From Octadecabacter sp. SW4 (GTDB taxonomy: Bacteria; Pseudomonadota; Alphaproteobacteria; Rhodobacterales; Rhodobacteraceae), in the NCBI RefSeq assembly GCF_008065155.1, contig NZ_CP042819.1:2972501-3036500 (forward strand): a stretch of 64,000 nt of DNA. Direction: 5' to 3'. The translations under genes were made by a program, and so were the position numbers. Shown here piece after piece: positions 1 to 9,479 of the stretch (position 1 is the stretch's first letter; every line of letters begins with the position of its first letter). The notes under the pieces are model-generated. The model saw nothing but the letters and a program-made list of their open reading frames with translations. It was not told the origin of the DNA and ran no database searches.

Positions 1-351
1 TTTCCCCATGTTTATGGGGGTTTAGAGTTGTTTTTGTTCGCCGACCCTGGGTCAATTCGCAATATTGTTAGCGCCAGACCTACCCTGCCGCCCCAGATTT
101 GGGGTTATCCACCGGCCTATACACAACTGCCATCCGGAATCTCTGGCGACTCTGGGATGAATCGCGCCTGAATCGCAGCGATTCACTGCGCGATTCCCCA
201 AATCAGCCCAAAATGAATCGCTGTGAGTCAGAAAAACGGGCGATTCCCCTCTGCGCCAGCCACCCTGTCAGCACGAATCTCATCTACGTGGCGCGATCAA
301 GGCTATCGCAGCCATAGTAAGAACCACCCAGGCAGCAAGTTGAAACGAGCC
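1..351. other. Non-coding region with GANTC cluster and DnaA-box-like sites (candidate origin or regulatory region)
   Basis: No convincing gene lies here. Two same-orientation 9-mers each match the DnaA box TTATNCACA at eight of nine positions: TTATCCACC at 105-113 and CTATACACA at 117-125. They are followed by ten GANTC sites between 137 and 279, the recognition sequence of the alphaproteobacterial methyltransferase CcrM. The first 100 bases have several T-rich runs. DnaA boxes beside dense CcrM sites are what one would expect at a replication origin or at a cell-cycle-controlled promoter. That reading is inference, and the region is cut at its left end. Confidence 0.4.
137..279. repeat. Helically phased array of ten GANTC sites, six in the heptamer GAATCGC
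   Basis: GANTC occurs at 137, 148, 159, 170, 180, 192, 215, 225, 242 and 275 (first bases). The first six are 10-12 bp apart, close to one helical turn, and later gaps are 23, 10, 17 and 33. Six copies extend to GAATCGC or its complement, at 159-165, 170-176, 178-184, 190-196, 215-221 and 240-246. A 5-base palindromic class with one free base is expected about once in 256 bases, so ten in 143 bases is far from chance. Confidence 0.85.
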
Positions 352-966
352 CTAGGCGGTAACGCGGCGCTGCGCGAATTTCACCCGCGTTACCAGCAGC
401 CCGATAATCACCGTCAAATAGATCAGCGGTTCAATCTGAAACCCTTTGACAAGCCAGAGATAGTGCACAGCCCCCAGCACGGCGATGGGATAGGTCAATT
501 TGTGCAGCTTGCGCCACGCAGCCCCACCCAGTTTGCGCAGGGACAGATTGTTGGATGTCACCGCCAGCGGAAGCATCATCAGGAACGCGGCCATGCCAAC
601 GGTCACATAGGGACGCTTGACCACCTCGGTCCAGACCCGCGACAGGCTTTGGACATCGAGCACCGCAAAGACAAGCAGATGCGCCAGCACCAGAAAAAAG
701 GCACTGACCCCGATCGCGCGGCGAAACTTCAGCAGGTTCAGCCCCGTGAACCGGCGCAGCGGCGTAATCAGCAACCCCGCGACAATCAACTTGAGCGCCG
801 TTGCGCCATATTCACGTTCAAGCTCGTTGATCGGCTCGATCAGATAACGGCCCGACTGATTGAGGGCGAGCCAGAACTGCCACCCCACATAAATCGCAAA
901 CACGACATATATCGTCCACGCGGGAACGCGGCGCAGTGCGCCATTTACCTGACCAACAACATCCAT
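352..966 (-). CDS. msrQ: MsrQ, haem-binding membrane subunit of the MsrPQ methionine sulfoxide reductase
   Basis: This is the integral-membrane partner that passes electrons from the quinone pool through haem to periplasmic MsrP, which repairs oxidised methionine in envelope proteins. The 204-residue protein has about six hydrophobic segments. Histidines suited to haem ligation lie in LAHLLVF and in the WRKLHK...AVHYLWL stretch, as in the ferric-reductase-like domain family. Its ATG overlaps the msrP stop by one base (TGATG), so translation is probably coupled. Length matches the family. Confidence 0.9.
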   Translation of the reverse strand: MDVVGQVNGALRRVPAWTIYVVFAIYVGWQFWLALNQSGRYLIEPINELEREYGATALKLIVAGLLITPLRRFTGLNLLKFRRAIGVSAFFLVLAHLLVFAVLDVQSLSRVWTEVVKRPYVTVGMAAFLMMLPLAVTSNNLSLRKLGGAAWRKLHKLTYPIAVLGAVHYLWLVKGFQIEPLIYLTVIIGLLVTRVKFAQRRVTA

Positions 967-1865
967 CAGTAATTCGCGCGCAGGTCCATGCCAGCATAAA
1001 GGCCGGCCACTTCGTCATATCCGTTGAACATCAGGGTATCCTGGCGGGCGGCAAACAGCCCGCCGCCAATCAGCCGTTCGGTGGCTTGCGACCAGCGCGG
1101 GTGATCCACCTGCGGGTTCACATTACTATAGAAGCCGTATTCACGCGCATTGATCGCGTTCCATGTCGTGTAGGGCTGTTCATCTGTCAGGGTGATCCGC
1201 ACGATGGATTTGATCGACTTGAAGCCGTATTTCCACGGCACCACCAACCGGATTGGCGCGCCGTTTTGTTTGGGCATCGGTTCACCGTAGATCCCCGTGG
1301 CCATCATCGTCAGCGGATGCATCGCCTCGTCAAGCCGCAGCCCCTCGCGGTAGGGGAAATCCAACACACCGCGGCGCACACCGGGCATATTGTCAGGCTG
1401 CACGGCTGTTTCAAAGGCTACATGGGTCGCACCGGCGCGCACACCGACCGCGTTCAGGATATCTGCCAGTTCAAACCCGTTCCACGGAACAACCATCGAC
1501 CATGCCTCGACACAGCGCAGACGGTAGATGCGTTCTTCCTCGCGTAGCCCCGATGTCAGATCGGCAACCGAATAGGTGCCGGGGTTGTTGACAAGCCCGT
1601 CCACCTGAATTGTCCAGTTGGTCAGGTCCAGCGCGCTGGCGTTTTTAGACGGATCGTCCTTGCCGGTGCCAAATTCGTAATAGTTGTTGTAGCTCGTGAT
1701 CTCTTCCCAGGTATTGGGCTTGAGTGCCGCTTGCGCGTCGGCGGCCCCGGCCACACCCAACGCCCCAAGACCCAAAGCGCCGGCCATGATCTGGCGACGG
1801 TTCAGAAACATCTGTTGCGGTGTCACATCTGCCGATGTCAGGTCATTTTTCCAGCGGTGGGCCAT
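966..1865 (-). CDS. msrP: MsrP, periplasmic molybdopterin-dependent methionine sulfoxide reductase
   Basis: This is the catalytic molybdoenzyme of MsrPQ (formerly YedY). The N-terminus has a Tat signal, with RRQIM followed by a hydrophobic stretch ending in AGAADAQA, so it should be exported folded to the periplasm. A sulfite-oxidase-type molybdopterin domain fills the rest; the molybdenum-ligating cysteine is in [10 protein letters not shown]. The ATG at 1865 has an AAAGGAG ribosome site seven bases upstream. It is the first gene of an msrP-msrQ operon. Confidence 0.92.
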   Translation of the reverse strand: MAHRWKNDLTSADVTPQQMFLNRRQIMAGALGLGALGVAGAADAQAALKPNTWEEITSYNNYYEFGTGKDDPSKNASALDLTNWTIQVDGLVNNPGTYSVADLTSGLREEERIYRLRCVEAWSMVVPWNGFELADILNAVGVRAGATHVAFETAVQPDNMPGVRRGVLDFPYREGLRLDEAMHPLTMMATGIYGEPMPKQNGAPIRLVVPWKYGFKSIKSIVRITLTDEQPYTTWNAINAREYGFYSNVNPQVDHPRWSQATERLIGGGLFAARQDTLMFNGYDEVAGLYAGMDLRANY

Positions 1866-1955
1866 CTGCGTCTCCTTTGAGCTACTACTTTATTTAGACG
1901 AGCCTGCTCAAAAAGCACCCGAACTGTTTTCACGATGGCGTTGGGAATTGTAACG

Positions 1956-2381
1956 TTAGTAGTGGATGGAAAGCCACCGAAACACACGCCGCGCCAGCGA
2001 TGCGGGGCCGACGATGATCAACTGCGGGTTTTCAAACACCGCTGGCGAGCGCCCCTCGATCCGGTGCCCACCCAGCAATGCCACAAAGCAGACCGCAAAG
2101 ATCGCCAGCGCCACCGCCCAATGCAGCGACGCCAGAACCACGATCCAGACAAAGCCCGCAATGACCGGAACAAAGTCCAGTGCGATCGGCACCGATAGAA
2201 GCGCAAAATAGATCAACAGCACCACCAGAAACCCCGTCAGAACCAGCGCGCCAGACACACTATATATAAGAGCCAAAATCGCCCAGATCGCCAGAGGCTC
2301 GAATAACCAATGAATCTTGATGTTTGCTGGGTGTTTGTGACTTTCCTCGTAAAGATCGAGGATAGGATCAACCCTGCGCAT
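1956..2381 (-). CDS. Mpo1-like (DUF962) membrane protein
   Basis: This 141-residue protein carries the DUF962 N-terminal signature: EESHKHPANIKIHW followed by hydrophobic segments. In yeast Mpo1 this family is an iron-dependent dioxygenase acting on 2-hydroxy fatty acids, and the spaced histidines are the metal ligands. At least three transmembrane segments are visible. The start overlaps the stop of the upstream FMN-binding gene by one base, so the two are co-translated. The lipid substrate in bacteria is inference. Confidence 0.78.
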   Translation of the reverse strand: MRRVDPILDLYEESHKHPANIKIHWLFEPLAIWAILALIYSVSGALVLTGFLVVLLIYFALLSVPIALDFVPVIAGFVWIVVLASLHWAVALAIFAVCFVALLGGHRIEGRSPAVFENPQLIIVGPASLARRVFRWLSIHY

Positions 2382-3856
2382 TACGACACCAGATCGGACA
2401 TCGGTTTGGACGACCCGTCAGACTGCACGATCCGCACGTGACTGCGCCGCATCTTGCGCGGTTCGGATACGCCAACGGAATGGGCGATGGTTTCGACATC
2501 CTTGATAATTCCTTTGGCATAATGTGCCACACGCACCCACTTTTCAGCGACGTCCAGACCGCGCTGGAATCGCGGGTCGTGGGTAGTGATCCCCGTTGGG
2601 CAGGTGTTCTTGTTGCATTTAAGCGCCTGAATGCAGCCAAGGCTGAACATGAAGCCGCGCGCCGATGTCACAAAATCGGCCCCCGCACACAATGCCCAAG
2701 CCACATCACCGGGATTGACCAGCTTGCCGCTGGCAATGATGCGAATACGGTCCTGCAATCCGGCGGCGTTGCGCAGATCAACAACTTGCGGCAAAGCCTC
2801 GCGGATCGACACGCCGACCAGATCAATCAGCGGCATCGGCGAGGCACCCGTGCCACCCTCGCCGCCATCAATGGTGATAAAATCGGGGGCGCTTTCGATC
2901 CCCCGCCCCATGATCGTATCAAAAAATTCCCGCATTGTGGTGGCGTCACCAAAAACCGTCTTGATGCCCGTGGGCAGCCCGCTCACATCACGCACATGGG
3001 CGATGAAATCCAGCAGGTCGTCCCAGTCATCCACTTCGACGTGGCGATTTGGTGAGATGCTGTCGCGCCCCACTGGAATGCCCCGGATCGCAGCAATTTC
3101 GGGCGTTACCTTTGCGCCGGGAAGAATACCACCCTTGCCCGGCTTGGCACCTTGGGCCAGCTTGATCTCGATCATCTTGACCTGATCATGAGCGGCGACA
3201 GCGCGCAGCTTGTCATCATCCAACCGCCCGTCAGCATCGCGCACACCGTATTTCGCAGTGCCCATCTGAAAAACGATGTCGCAACCGCCCTCAAGGTGAA
3301 AGGGGGACAACCCGCCCTCGCCCGTGCTCATCCAGATACCTGCCGCCTTGCTGCCGCGGCTTAGCGCCTGAACGGCAGGTTTCGAAATCGCGCCAAACGA
3401 CATGCCCGAGAGGTTGAAGATAGACCCCGCCAGATAAGGTTGGCGCGCCCCCGCCCCGATCAGCATTGGGTCGGTGCTGGCATATTGATCATCCAGTGGT
3501 GGAAAGGCGGCATTCACGAAAATCGGCGTGCCGACAATACTCATGTTGCGGGTCGATCCGAATGCGACTGTGTTGCTTTCCCCCTTGGCCGCGCGGTCCA
3601 CCCAGTCACGCTGTGCGCGGTTAAAGGGAAGTTCCTCGCGATCCATCGCAAAGAAATACTGGCGGAAGAACTCGCCCAGCTCGGAGAACAAATGCCGGAA
3701 GCGGCCGATCACCGGATAATTGCGCCGCACCGCATCGGCCCGCTGGGTCCGGTCGATCACGAACAAGACCACCGCCACCAGAATCGCAGATCCGACAACC
3801 ACGATGAACAACATCGCCAGCGCTTGAATGACGTTAATCGTGAACTCGGAAAACAT
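2381..3856 (-). CDS. FMN-binding glutamate-synthase-family protein, membrane anchored
   Basis: The protein resembles the FMN/iron-sulfur half of glutamate synthase without the amidotransferase domain. An N-terminal hydrophobic segment (residues about 6-32) should anchor it. The TIM-barrel signatures are present: SFGAISKPAVQ, KPGKGGILPGAKV, DGGEGGTGASP. The 3Fe-4S cysteines are in CIQALKCNKNTCPTGI. I chose the ATG at 3856 because AAGGGG precedes it by seven bases; an upstream start would add a 12-residue extension without a better site. Its reaction is unknown; a stand-alone glutamate synthase role is not established for this class. Confidence 0.85.
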   Translation of the reverse strand: MFSEFTINVIQALAMLFIVVVGSAILVAVVLFVIDRTQRADAVRRNYPVIGRFRHLFSELGEFFRQYFFAMDREELPFNRAQRDWVDRAAKGESNTVAFGSTRNMSIVGTPIFVNAAFPPLDDQYASTDPMLIGAGARQPYLAGSIFNLSGMSFGAISKPAVQALSRGSKAAGIWMSTGEGGLSPFHLEGGCDIVFQMGTAKYGVRDADGRLDDDKLRAVAAHDQVKMIEIKLAQGAKPGKGGILPGAKVTPEIAAIRGIPVGRDSISPNRHVEVDDWDDLLDFIAHVRDVSGLPTGIKTVFGDATTMREFFDTIMGRGIESAPDFITIDGGEGGTGASPMPLIDLVGVSIREALPQVVDLRNAAGLQDRIRIIASGKLVNPGDVAWALCAGADFVTSARGFMFSLGCIQALKCNKNTCPTGITTHDPRFQRGLDVAEKWVRVAHYAKGIIKDVETIAHSVGVSEPRKMRRSHVRIVQSDGSSKPMSDLVS

Positions 3857-4215
3857 GCGCCGCCCCTTTGTGACACCCCGGTGTTGGGTCAATCATAGCC
3901 AACAGACGGGATTGAACCCAAATCGTCAATGATCCGACCAGGCACAAGAGGCAAGACGGACAGTTGTTACCCGATATGGTCTGGCCCAAGTAAAAAACGG
4001 CCCGGTTCACGGCCCGGCCGTTTTGCGTTCTCGTCACAGATATCACACGATCGATCAACCAAATGTGACTGGAAATCCTGCACAGCGCTGGCTTAGCGCG
4101 GGTTTCTGTTTCGTCAAATCCCATCGGCAGTTTTCCCCGCTGATCTGACAACGGTCTGCTGCGTAACCCTATTATTGCCACCACGGCAAGAACAACATTT
4201 TTGGGAGACAGACTC
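3857..4215. other. Divergent intergenic region before the fasciclin gene
   Basis: These 359 bases separate the leftward FMN-protein gene from the rightward fasciclin gene. Apart from the hairpin at 3994-4024 I see no gene, RNA or clear promoter boxes. A T-arm-like word at 3908-3919 is not part of a tRNA. Confidence 0.5.
3994..4024. terminator. Symmetric A-tract/T-tract hairpin, bidirectional terminator-like
   Basis: AAAACGGCC at 3994-4002 pairs perfectly with GGCCGTTTT at 4016-4024 around a 13-base loop. A-run and T-run sit on the two sides, so it could stop transcription in either direction. Its place between divergent genes is odd, because neither flanking gene ends here. Confidence 0.55.
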
Positions 4216-4692
4216 ATGCTTCGTAGAACTTTCATTGCCGCGACTGCGGCAACCGCTCTCGCCACTGCCGCCTTCTCCGAAGGCCACTCGATGGATATCG
4301 TCGACACCGCGATCGGGGCCGGATCTTTCAACACGCTGGTTGCCGCTGTTCAGGCTGCTGGCCTTGAGGAAACTTTGCGCGGCGACGGCCCATTTACCGT
4401 TTTCGCCCCTACCGACGAAGCCTTTGCCGCCCTGCCCGAAGGCACCGTCGAAGGCTTGTTGGCGGACCCCGAGGCGCTGGCCGCGATCCTGACATATCAC
4501 GTTGTCGCGGGCAAAGTTATGTCGGGCGACCTGTCCGACAACATGATGGCCACCACCGTGAACGGTGACGACATCATGGTGTCCATGATGGGCGGCGTGA
4601 TGGTGAATGACGCCAATGTCGTAAGCGCCGACATCGAAGCCAGCAACGGCGTGATCCACGTCATCGACAAGGTGATCATGCCCGGGATGTAA
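4216..4692 (+). CDS. Secreted fasciclin (FAS1) domain protein
   Basis: The 158-residue product has a signal peptide of about 21 residues followed by one FAS1 domain. Typical FAS1 blocks are visible: [41 protein letters not shown] and [12 protein letters not shown]. Such domains mediate extracellular adhesion or protein contacts. The ATG at 4216 has GGGAGAC six bases upstream, which rules against the earlier TTG. It appears monocistronic. Confidence 0.92.
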   Translation: MLRRTFIAATAATALATAAFSEGHSMDIVDTAIGAGSFNTLVAAVQAAGLEETLRGDGPFTVFAPTDEAFAALPEGTVEGLLADPEALAAILTYHVVAGKVMSGDLSDNMMATTVNGDDIMVSMMGGVMVNDANVVSADIEASNGVIHVIDKVIMPGM

Positions 4693-4778
4693 AGCAGCCC
4701 GCAAGTTTCAGGGCCTCCGCCGCGTGCCGTGGCGGGGGCCCGTCTCATTCAGGCCGTGACACATCCGGAAACGCGAGC

Positions 4779-5792
4779 CTATACCATTGCATATCGGTCG
4801 GTCGCGCGCACTGCGGTCGCGCCATCCCGCATCACCAGTCGCGCTTCTTTGACGCTCAAGACCGGACGGGCTGTTTCGGAGTGCCGGATAGGCGACGATC
4901 GCGCGGCCATCGCCCGCATCAACCCATCCTCATCCCCCAGCCAATCCAGGGATTGTTTGCCAAGGAACAGTGTTTCACACGGCGCACCTTCGGCAAAGAC
5001 GACCTCGTGCGCCTGCAACAGAATATGAACATATCGGATCAGGGTGCAGGGCGCGAAAGTCACCGTAGCATCATTGACCAACGACACCGCGGGCACCAAG
5101 ACTTCGGATGAGCCAAAGTAAAGCTCAGCCAGTGGAGAACGCACCAACACACGATGCTGTTGCGACAATCGCAACGGTTGGTCGTTTCCGATTGATCCTT
5201 CTGCAAAACACACCGGCGTGTTTGTTCCATGCCCCAGCATATCCTGCCGTCCGACCCAACAGACCGGGCTGATCCCGTGATCAAGCGTTTGCACCGGATC
5301 GCCCGCCTCAAGTTCGCCCACCGCGCGTATGCCATTCGGGGTCAGCACACCGGTATCCGCGTCAAAGCAGACAAATTGGTGGGTGTAATTTGGATTCTGG
5401 TCGGTAACGTAAAAGCCCGGTTCCATCGACGGGTTGTAGTTGTCGCTATACCACTCCTCAAGATTGAAACCGGGGGTGTAGACGACCTGCGTCAAGTCAC
5501 CGTTTTCGTCCAAACCTTCAAAAACGATCGCGCCACCACCACCCGGTGCCTCATCGCTGCGCACAACCTCGGCATCTTCGATATAGCCGCCGCCCGCACC
5601 CCCCCATGACACATCATAAGTATCGCCCACGCTAAATATCGTCGGGGTTGGGTCACCCGGATTTGTCGTTACAATCAGATCCATTGAGCTGGTAGGCGGA
5701 TTGTCGAACGTCGATGTTCCGGGCCCCGAATTAACGTTGTCGCCCGTTGCGATGGCAAATTCATGGTCAGGCGGGGTATAGGTATATGGCAC
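4779..5792 (-). CDS. Hint (hedgehog/intein) domain protein
   Basis: The 337-residue protein has a Gly/Asp/Thr-rich N-terminal half without a Sec signal peptide. The C-terminal Hint domain begins near residue 142 with CFDADTGVLTPNG, then VGELEAGDPVQTLDHG and CWVGRQ. Hint domains of this class are abundant in Roseobacters, often at the C-terminus of type I secreted proteins, and may self-process at the first cysteine. The GTG start at 5792 follows AAGGAG. No transporter gene is adjacent, so secretion is inference. Confidence 0.8.
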   Translation of the reverse strand: MPYTYTPPDHEFAIATGDNVNSGPGTSTFDNPPTSSMDLIVTTNPGDPTPTIFSVGDTYDVSWGGAGGGYIEDAEVVRSDEAPGGGGAIVFEGLDENGDLTQVVYTPGFNLEEWYSDNYNPSMEPGFYVTDQNPNYTHQFVCFDADTGVLTPNGIRAVGELEAGDPVQTLDHGISPVCWVGRQDMLGHGTNTPVCFAEGSIGNDQPLRLSQQHRVLVRSPLAELYFGSSEVLVPAVSLVNDATVTFAPCTLIRYVHILLQAHEVVFAEGAPCETLFLGKQSLDWLGDEDGLMRAMAARSSPIRHSETARPVLSVKEARLVMRDGATAVRATDRYAMV

Positions 5793-5891
5793 GGCAGGCT
5801 CCTTGATCAGAAACCTTTTCGCCTGCGCGTCAATAATACCGGCTTAACACGGGCCGGGAACTTCAAGCAGATTTAAGACAAACCATACGCA

Positions 5892-5921
5892 AAAGGCCCC
5901 GCAAGTTTATGCGAGGCCTTT
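5892..5921 (-). terminator. Terminator of clpB
   Basis: AAAGGCC at 5892-5898 pairs with GGCCTTT at 5915-5921, extended by a GC/GC pair around the loop. Read leftward it ends in TTTT just beyond the clpB stop codon. The other strand ends in a TTTGTTTTT run, so it may act both ways. Confidence 0.7.
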
Positions 5922-5933
5922 GTTTTTCAGCAG

Positions 5934-8549
5934 CTAGTGAACCACTGCGTCATCGGGTTTTGGGCGGTTCGACCCTGCCACGCGGTCCCCGACAATCAAC
6001 CCGTCAGCACCTGCGCTGACCGGCACCGTATCGCCATCAAGCACATCACCGGCAAGGATCATCTCGGCCAGTTGATCCTGCAACGCGCGCTGGATCACCC
6101 GCTTGAGCGGACGCGCCCCAAACACCGGATCATAACCTTCGTCAGCGAGCCACTTGCGTGCCCCTTCGTCCAGATCAAGCATGATCTTGCGCCCCGCCAG
6201 ACGTTTCTCCAAACGTCCAAGCTGAATATCGACGATGCCGTTCATGTCCGCGCGGGCCAGACGATCAAAGATGATCGTTTCATCCAGTCGGTTCAGGAAC
6301 TCGGGGCGGAAATGGGCGCGCACGGCGTCCATCACATCGCGCTTGGCCTCGGCCATATCGCCACCATCGGGAAGCTGGCTCAGGGCCTGCGCCCCAAGGT
6401 TGGATGTCAGCACGATCAGCGTCTGCTTGAAATCGACAGTGCGGCCCTGACCATCGGTCAGCACACCATCATCAAGCACCTGCAACAGCACGTTGAACAC
6501 ATCAGGGTGGGCTTTTTCGACTTCATCAAACAGCACCACCTGATAAGGACGGCGGCGCACGGCTTCGGTCAACACCCCGCCTTCGTCATAGCCAACATAC
6601 CCGGGAGGCGCACCGATCAAACGCGACACGGCGTGTTTCTCCATGAATTCCGACATGTCGATCCGCACCATTGCGTTGTCGTCGTCAAACAGGAACTCCG
6701 CCACGGCCTTGGTCAACTCGGTTTTCCCGACGCCAGTCGGCCCGAGGAACAGGAAACTGCCCAGCGGGCGCCCCTCGTCGTTCAAACCAGCCCGGGCGCG
6801 GCGCACGGCATTGGCCACCGCCTTGACGGCGCTGTCCTGACCAATGACGCGTTTGTGCAATCCGTCTTCCATACGCAGCAGTTTTTCGCGTTCGCCTTCC
6901 AGCATCTTTGACACGGGCACGCCGGTCCAACGTTCGACCACGCTGGCGATCTGTTCGGGGCGCACGGCTTCTTCGACCATCAAATCAGTCTCGCCGCCTT
7001 CCGCCTCACCGATCTGCTTTTCCAGTTTGGGGATGACGCCGTAAGACAATTCGCCCGCCTTTTGCAGATTGCCCTCGCGCTTGGCGATATCCAGCTCGGC
7101 CCGGGCACGATCAAGCTGTTCTTTCAAGCCGCGCGCGCCTTCCAGCTTGTCACGTTCGGCCTGCCATTTGACCGTCATCGCATCCGAGCGATCCACAAGA
7201 TCACCCAACTCCTTCTCAAGCGTTTCAAGACGGTCCTTGCTGGCCGCATCGTCTTCTTTTTTCAGCGCTTCGGCTTCGATCTGAAGCTGCAGGATCTGGC
7301 GGTCAAGCGCATCAAGCTCTTCGGGCTTGCTGTCGACTTCCATACGCAAACGGCTCGCCGCCTCGTCCACAAGGTCGATTGCCTTATCGGGCAGGAACCG
7401 GTCCGTGATATAGCGGTGCGACAGGGTTGCCGCCGCGACCAGCGCGCTATCGCTGATCCGCACACCGTGGTGCAGTTCATATTTTTCCTTGATGCCACGC
7501 AGGATCGACACCGTATCTTCAACGGTGGGTTCTTCGACCACAAGCGGCTGGAAACGGCGCGCAAGGGCCGCGTCCTTTTCCACGTATTTGCGATACTCAT
7601 CGAGGGTCGTCGCACCGATACAGTGCAATTCACCGCGGGCCAGCGCAGGTTTGATCAGATTGGCGGCATCCATCGCACCATCCGATTTGCCTGCCCCCAC
7701 AAGGGTGTGCATTTCGTCGATGAACAGGATGATTTCGCCCGCCGCATCTGTGACTTCGTTCAAGACCGCCTTGAGGCGTTCTTCAAATTCGCCTCGGTAT
7801 TTCGCACCGGCAATCAACGCGCCCATATCCAGCGCCATCAGTTTCTTGTTGCGCAGGGACTCGGGCACGTCGCCGTTGACGATCCGCAGGGCCAACCCTT
7901 CGGCGATGGCTGTTTTACCCACGCCGGGTTCACCGATCAGAACGGGGTTATTCTTGGTGCGGCGTGACAAGACCTGCATGGAGCGGCGAATTTCCTCGTC
8001 CCGTCCAATGATCGGATCGATCTTGCCTTGTTCGGCGGCTTCGGTCAGGTCGCGCGCATATTTCTTGAGCGCGTCATAGCTGTCCTCGGCGCTTGCGCTG
8101 TCAGCTGTGCGGCCCTTGCGGATATCATTGATGGTCGCATTCAGGGATTGGGCATTGACGCCCCCGGCATCCAACGCATCCTTGGCCTTGGATTTGACCA
8201 TCGCCAGCGCCATCAGGATACGCTCGACAGGAACAAAACTATCGCCAGCCTTGGTGGCAATCTTTTCGGCCTCGTCCAGCACCTTGCCGGTCGCGCTGTC
8301 CAGATAGACCTGCCCGGCGTCACCTGTGACCTTGGTCAATTTTCCGACGGCAAGATCAACCTGCTCAAGCACGCGCTTGGCATTCCCACCCGAGCGATCA
8401 ATCAGGTTGGCCGCAAGCCCCTGTTCGTCGTCAAGCAGCGCCTTGAGGAGGTGTTCGGGCGAAAGCCGCTGATGGCTTTCGCGCATTGCAATCGTTTGGG
8501 CCGCCTGCACAAAACCGCGCGACCGTTCGGTGAATTTTTCCAAATTCAT
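5934..8549 (-). CDS. clpB: ClpB, ATP-dependent disaggregase chaperone
   Basis: ClpB resolubilises protein aggregates with DnaK. The 871-residue protein has the N-terminal Clp_N repeats, a first AAA+ module with Walker A GEPGVGKT, the coiled-coil middle domain (about 410-540), a second AAA+ module with GPTGVGKTE, and the C-terminal D2-small domain. The start was set at MNLEKF because AAGGAG precedes it, and an upstream in-frame extension of 25 residues lacks family similarity. Length fits ClpB. An RpoH-type promoter lies about 80 bases upstream. Confidence 0.97.
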   Translation of the reverse strand: MNLEKFTERSRGFVQAAQTIAMRESHQRLSPEHLLKALLDDEQGLAANLIDRSGGNAKRVLEQVDLAVGKLTKVTGDAGQVYLDSATGKVLDEAEKIATKAGDSFVPVERILMALAMVKSKAKDALDAGGVNAQSLNATINDIRKGRTADSASAEDSYDALKKYARDLTEAAEQGKIDPIIGRDEEIRRSMQVLSRRTKNNPVLIGEPGVGKTAIAEGLALRIVNGDVPESLRNKKLMALDMGALIAGAKYRGEFEERLKAVLNEVTDAAGEIILFIDEMHTLVGAGKSDGAMDAANLIKPALARGELHCIGATTLDEYRKYVEKDAALARRFQPLVVEEPTVEDTVSILRGIKEKYELHHGVRISDSALVAAATLSHRYITDRFLPDKAIDLVDEAASRLRMEVDSKPEELDALDRQILQLQIEAEALKKEDDAASKDRLETLEKELGDLVDRSDAMTVKWQAERDKLEGARGLKEQLDRARAELDIAKREGNLQKAGELSYGVIPKLEKQIGEAEGGETDLMVEEAVRPEQIASVVERWTGVPVSKMLEGEREKLLRMEDGLHKRVIGQDSAVKAVANAVRRARAGLNDEGRPLGSFLFLGPTGVGKTELTKAVAEFLFDDDNAMVRIDMSEFMEKHAVSRLIGAPPGYVGYDEGGVLTEAVRRRPYQVVLFDEVEKAHPDVFNVLLQVLDDGVLTDGQGRTVDFKQTLIVLTSNLGAQALSQLPDGGDMAEAKRDVMDAVRAHFRPEFLNRLDETIIFDRLARADMNGIVDIQLGRLEKRLAGRKIMLDLDEGARKWLADEGYDPVFGARPLKRVIQRALQDQLAEMILAGDVLDGDTVPVSAGADGLIVGDRVAGSNRPKPDDAVVH

Positions 8550-8627
8550 TTCGTTCTCCTTATCAAGCGCCCGGATCATTGGGTGCCCGCGATCGCAGCA
8601 CACCCCTTTATGGGCCTTGCACAAAAG

Positions 8628-8654
8628 ATGGGGTCACAGCGGCGTTACTTCAAG
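8628..8654 (-). promoter_or_regulatory. RpoH (sigma-32) type promoter of clpB
   Basis: On the minus strand CTTGAA (8654-8649) is followed after 15 bases by CCCCAT (8633-8628), which matches the heat-shock consensus CTTGAA-N13-17-CCCCAT. It would give a leader of roughly 70 bases before the clpB ATG, in line with heat-shock control of this chaperone. Confidence 0.75.
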
Positions 8655-8749
8655 CATCCGCACTGAAATTGACGGCGCACCGCGCGGGCGACTTGACAGG
8701 CCACGCCCTGCGCCCCATCACCGCCCGAACATGCCAGCAGGAGAGCCCG

Positions 8750-9475
8750 ATGCCACAGCCCGCCGATGACCGCCTGATTGTCGCCCTTGATGTTCCAAAC
8801 GCAATCGCCGGACTGGAACTGGCCGAACAGATCGGTGATGCGGTGTCGTTCTACAAGATCGGGTTGGGGATGCTGACGGGGGGCGGGCTGGCCCTTGCCA
8901 ACGAATTGAAGGACGAGCACGGCAAGCGCATCTTTCTCGACATGAAGCTGTTTGATATCGGCGCCACCGTTGAAGCCGCCGTGCGTGGCCTTGCCCAGTT
9001 CAACCACGATTTCCTGACGGTGCATGGCGACCCGCATGTGGTGCGCGCCGCCGCCACGGGCAAAGCAGGGTCGGACATGAAAATTCTGGCCGTTACCATC
9101 CTGACATCGCTGGATCGCGCCGATCTGGATGCCTCCTGCATCAAACCCGGCAGTATTACCGATCTGGTGCTGGAACGCGCCGGGCTGGCCCTGACCAACG
9201 GGGCCGACGGGGTGATCGCCTCGCCACAAGAAGCGGCCTTGATCCGCGCCCTCCCCGAAGCCGAGGGCAAGTTGATCGTGACCCCTGGCGTGCGCCCCGC
9301 CGGTGCCGATCTGGGTGATCAGAAGCGGGTGACGACCCCCGCGCAGGCCATCGCCAACGGCGCGGATCACGTGGTTGTCGGGCGGCCCATCTGGCAAGCC
9401 ACAAACCCCCGCATCGCTGCGCAATCCATCACCGCCGAATTGCGTTCGCCACAGGCCGCGCGGCCCAACGCCTAA
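8750..9475 (+). CDS. pyrF: Orotidine 5'-phosphate decarboxylase
   Basis: PyrF catalyses the last step of UMP synthesis. The 241-residue TIM barrel carries the catalytic DMKLFDIGATV motif (Asp-Lys-Asp array), the early LIVALDVP strand, and the phosphate-binding end VTPGVRPAG...GADHVVVGRPIW. The ATG at 8750 has CAGGAG upstream; in-frame codons before it overlap the clpB promoter region and look non-coding. It converges with the next gene, whose stop is four bases away. Confidence 0.96.
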   Translation: MPQPADDRLIVALDVPNAIAGLELAEQIGDAVSFYKIGLGMLTGGGLALANELKDEHGKRIFLDMKLFDIGATVEAAVRGLAQFNHDFLTVHGDPHVVRAAATGKAGSDMKILAVTILTSLDRADLDASCIKPGSITDLVLERAGLALTNGADGVIASPQEAALIRALPEAEGKLIVTPGVRPAGADLGDQKRVTTPAQAIANGADHVVVGRPIWQATNPRIAAQSITAELRSPQAARPNA

Positions 9476-9479
9476 GGTC

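Noticed and set aside
3908..3919. Word on the minus strand resembling a tRNA T-arm (GGGTTCAATCCC)
   Set aside because: No acceptor stem, anticodon arm or CCA can be folded around it.
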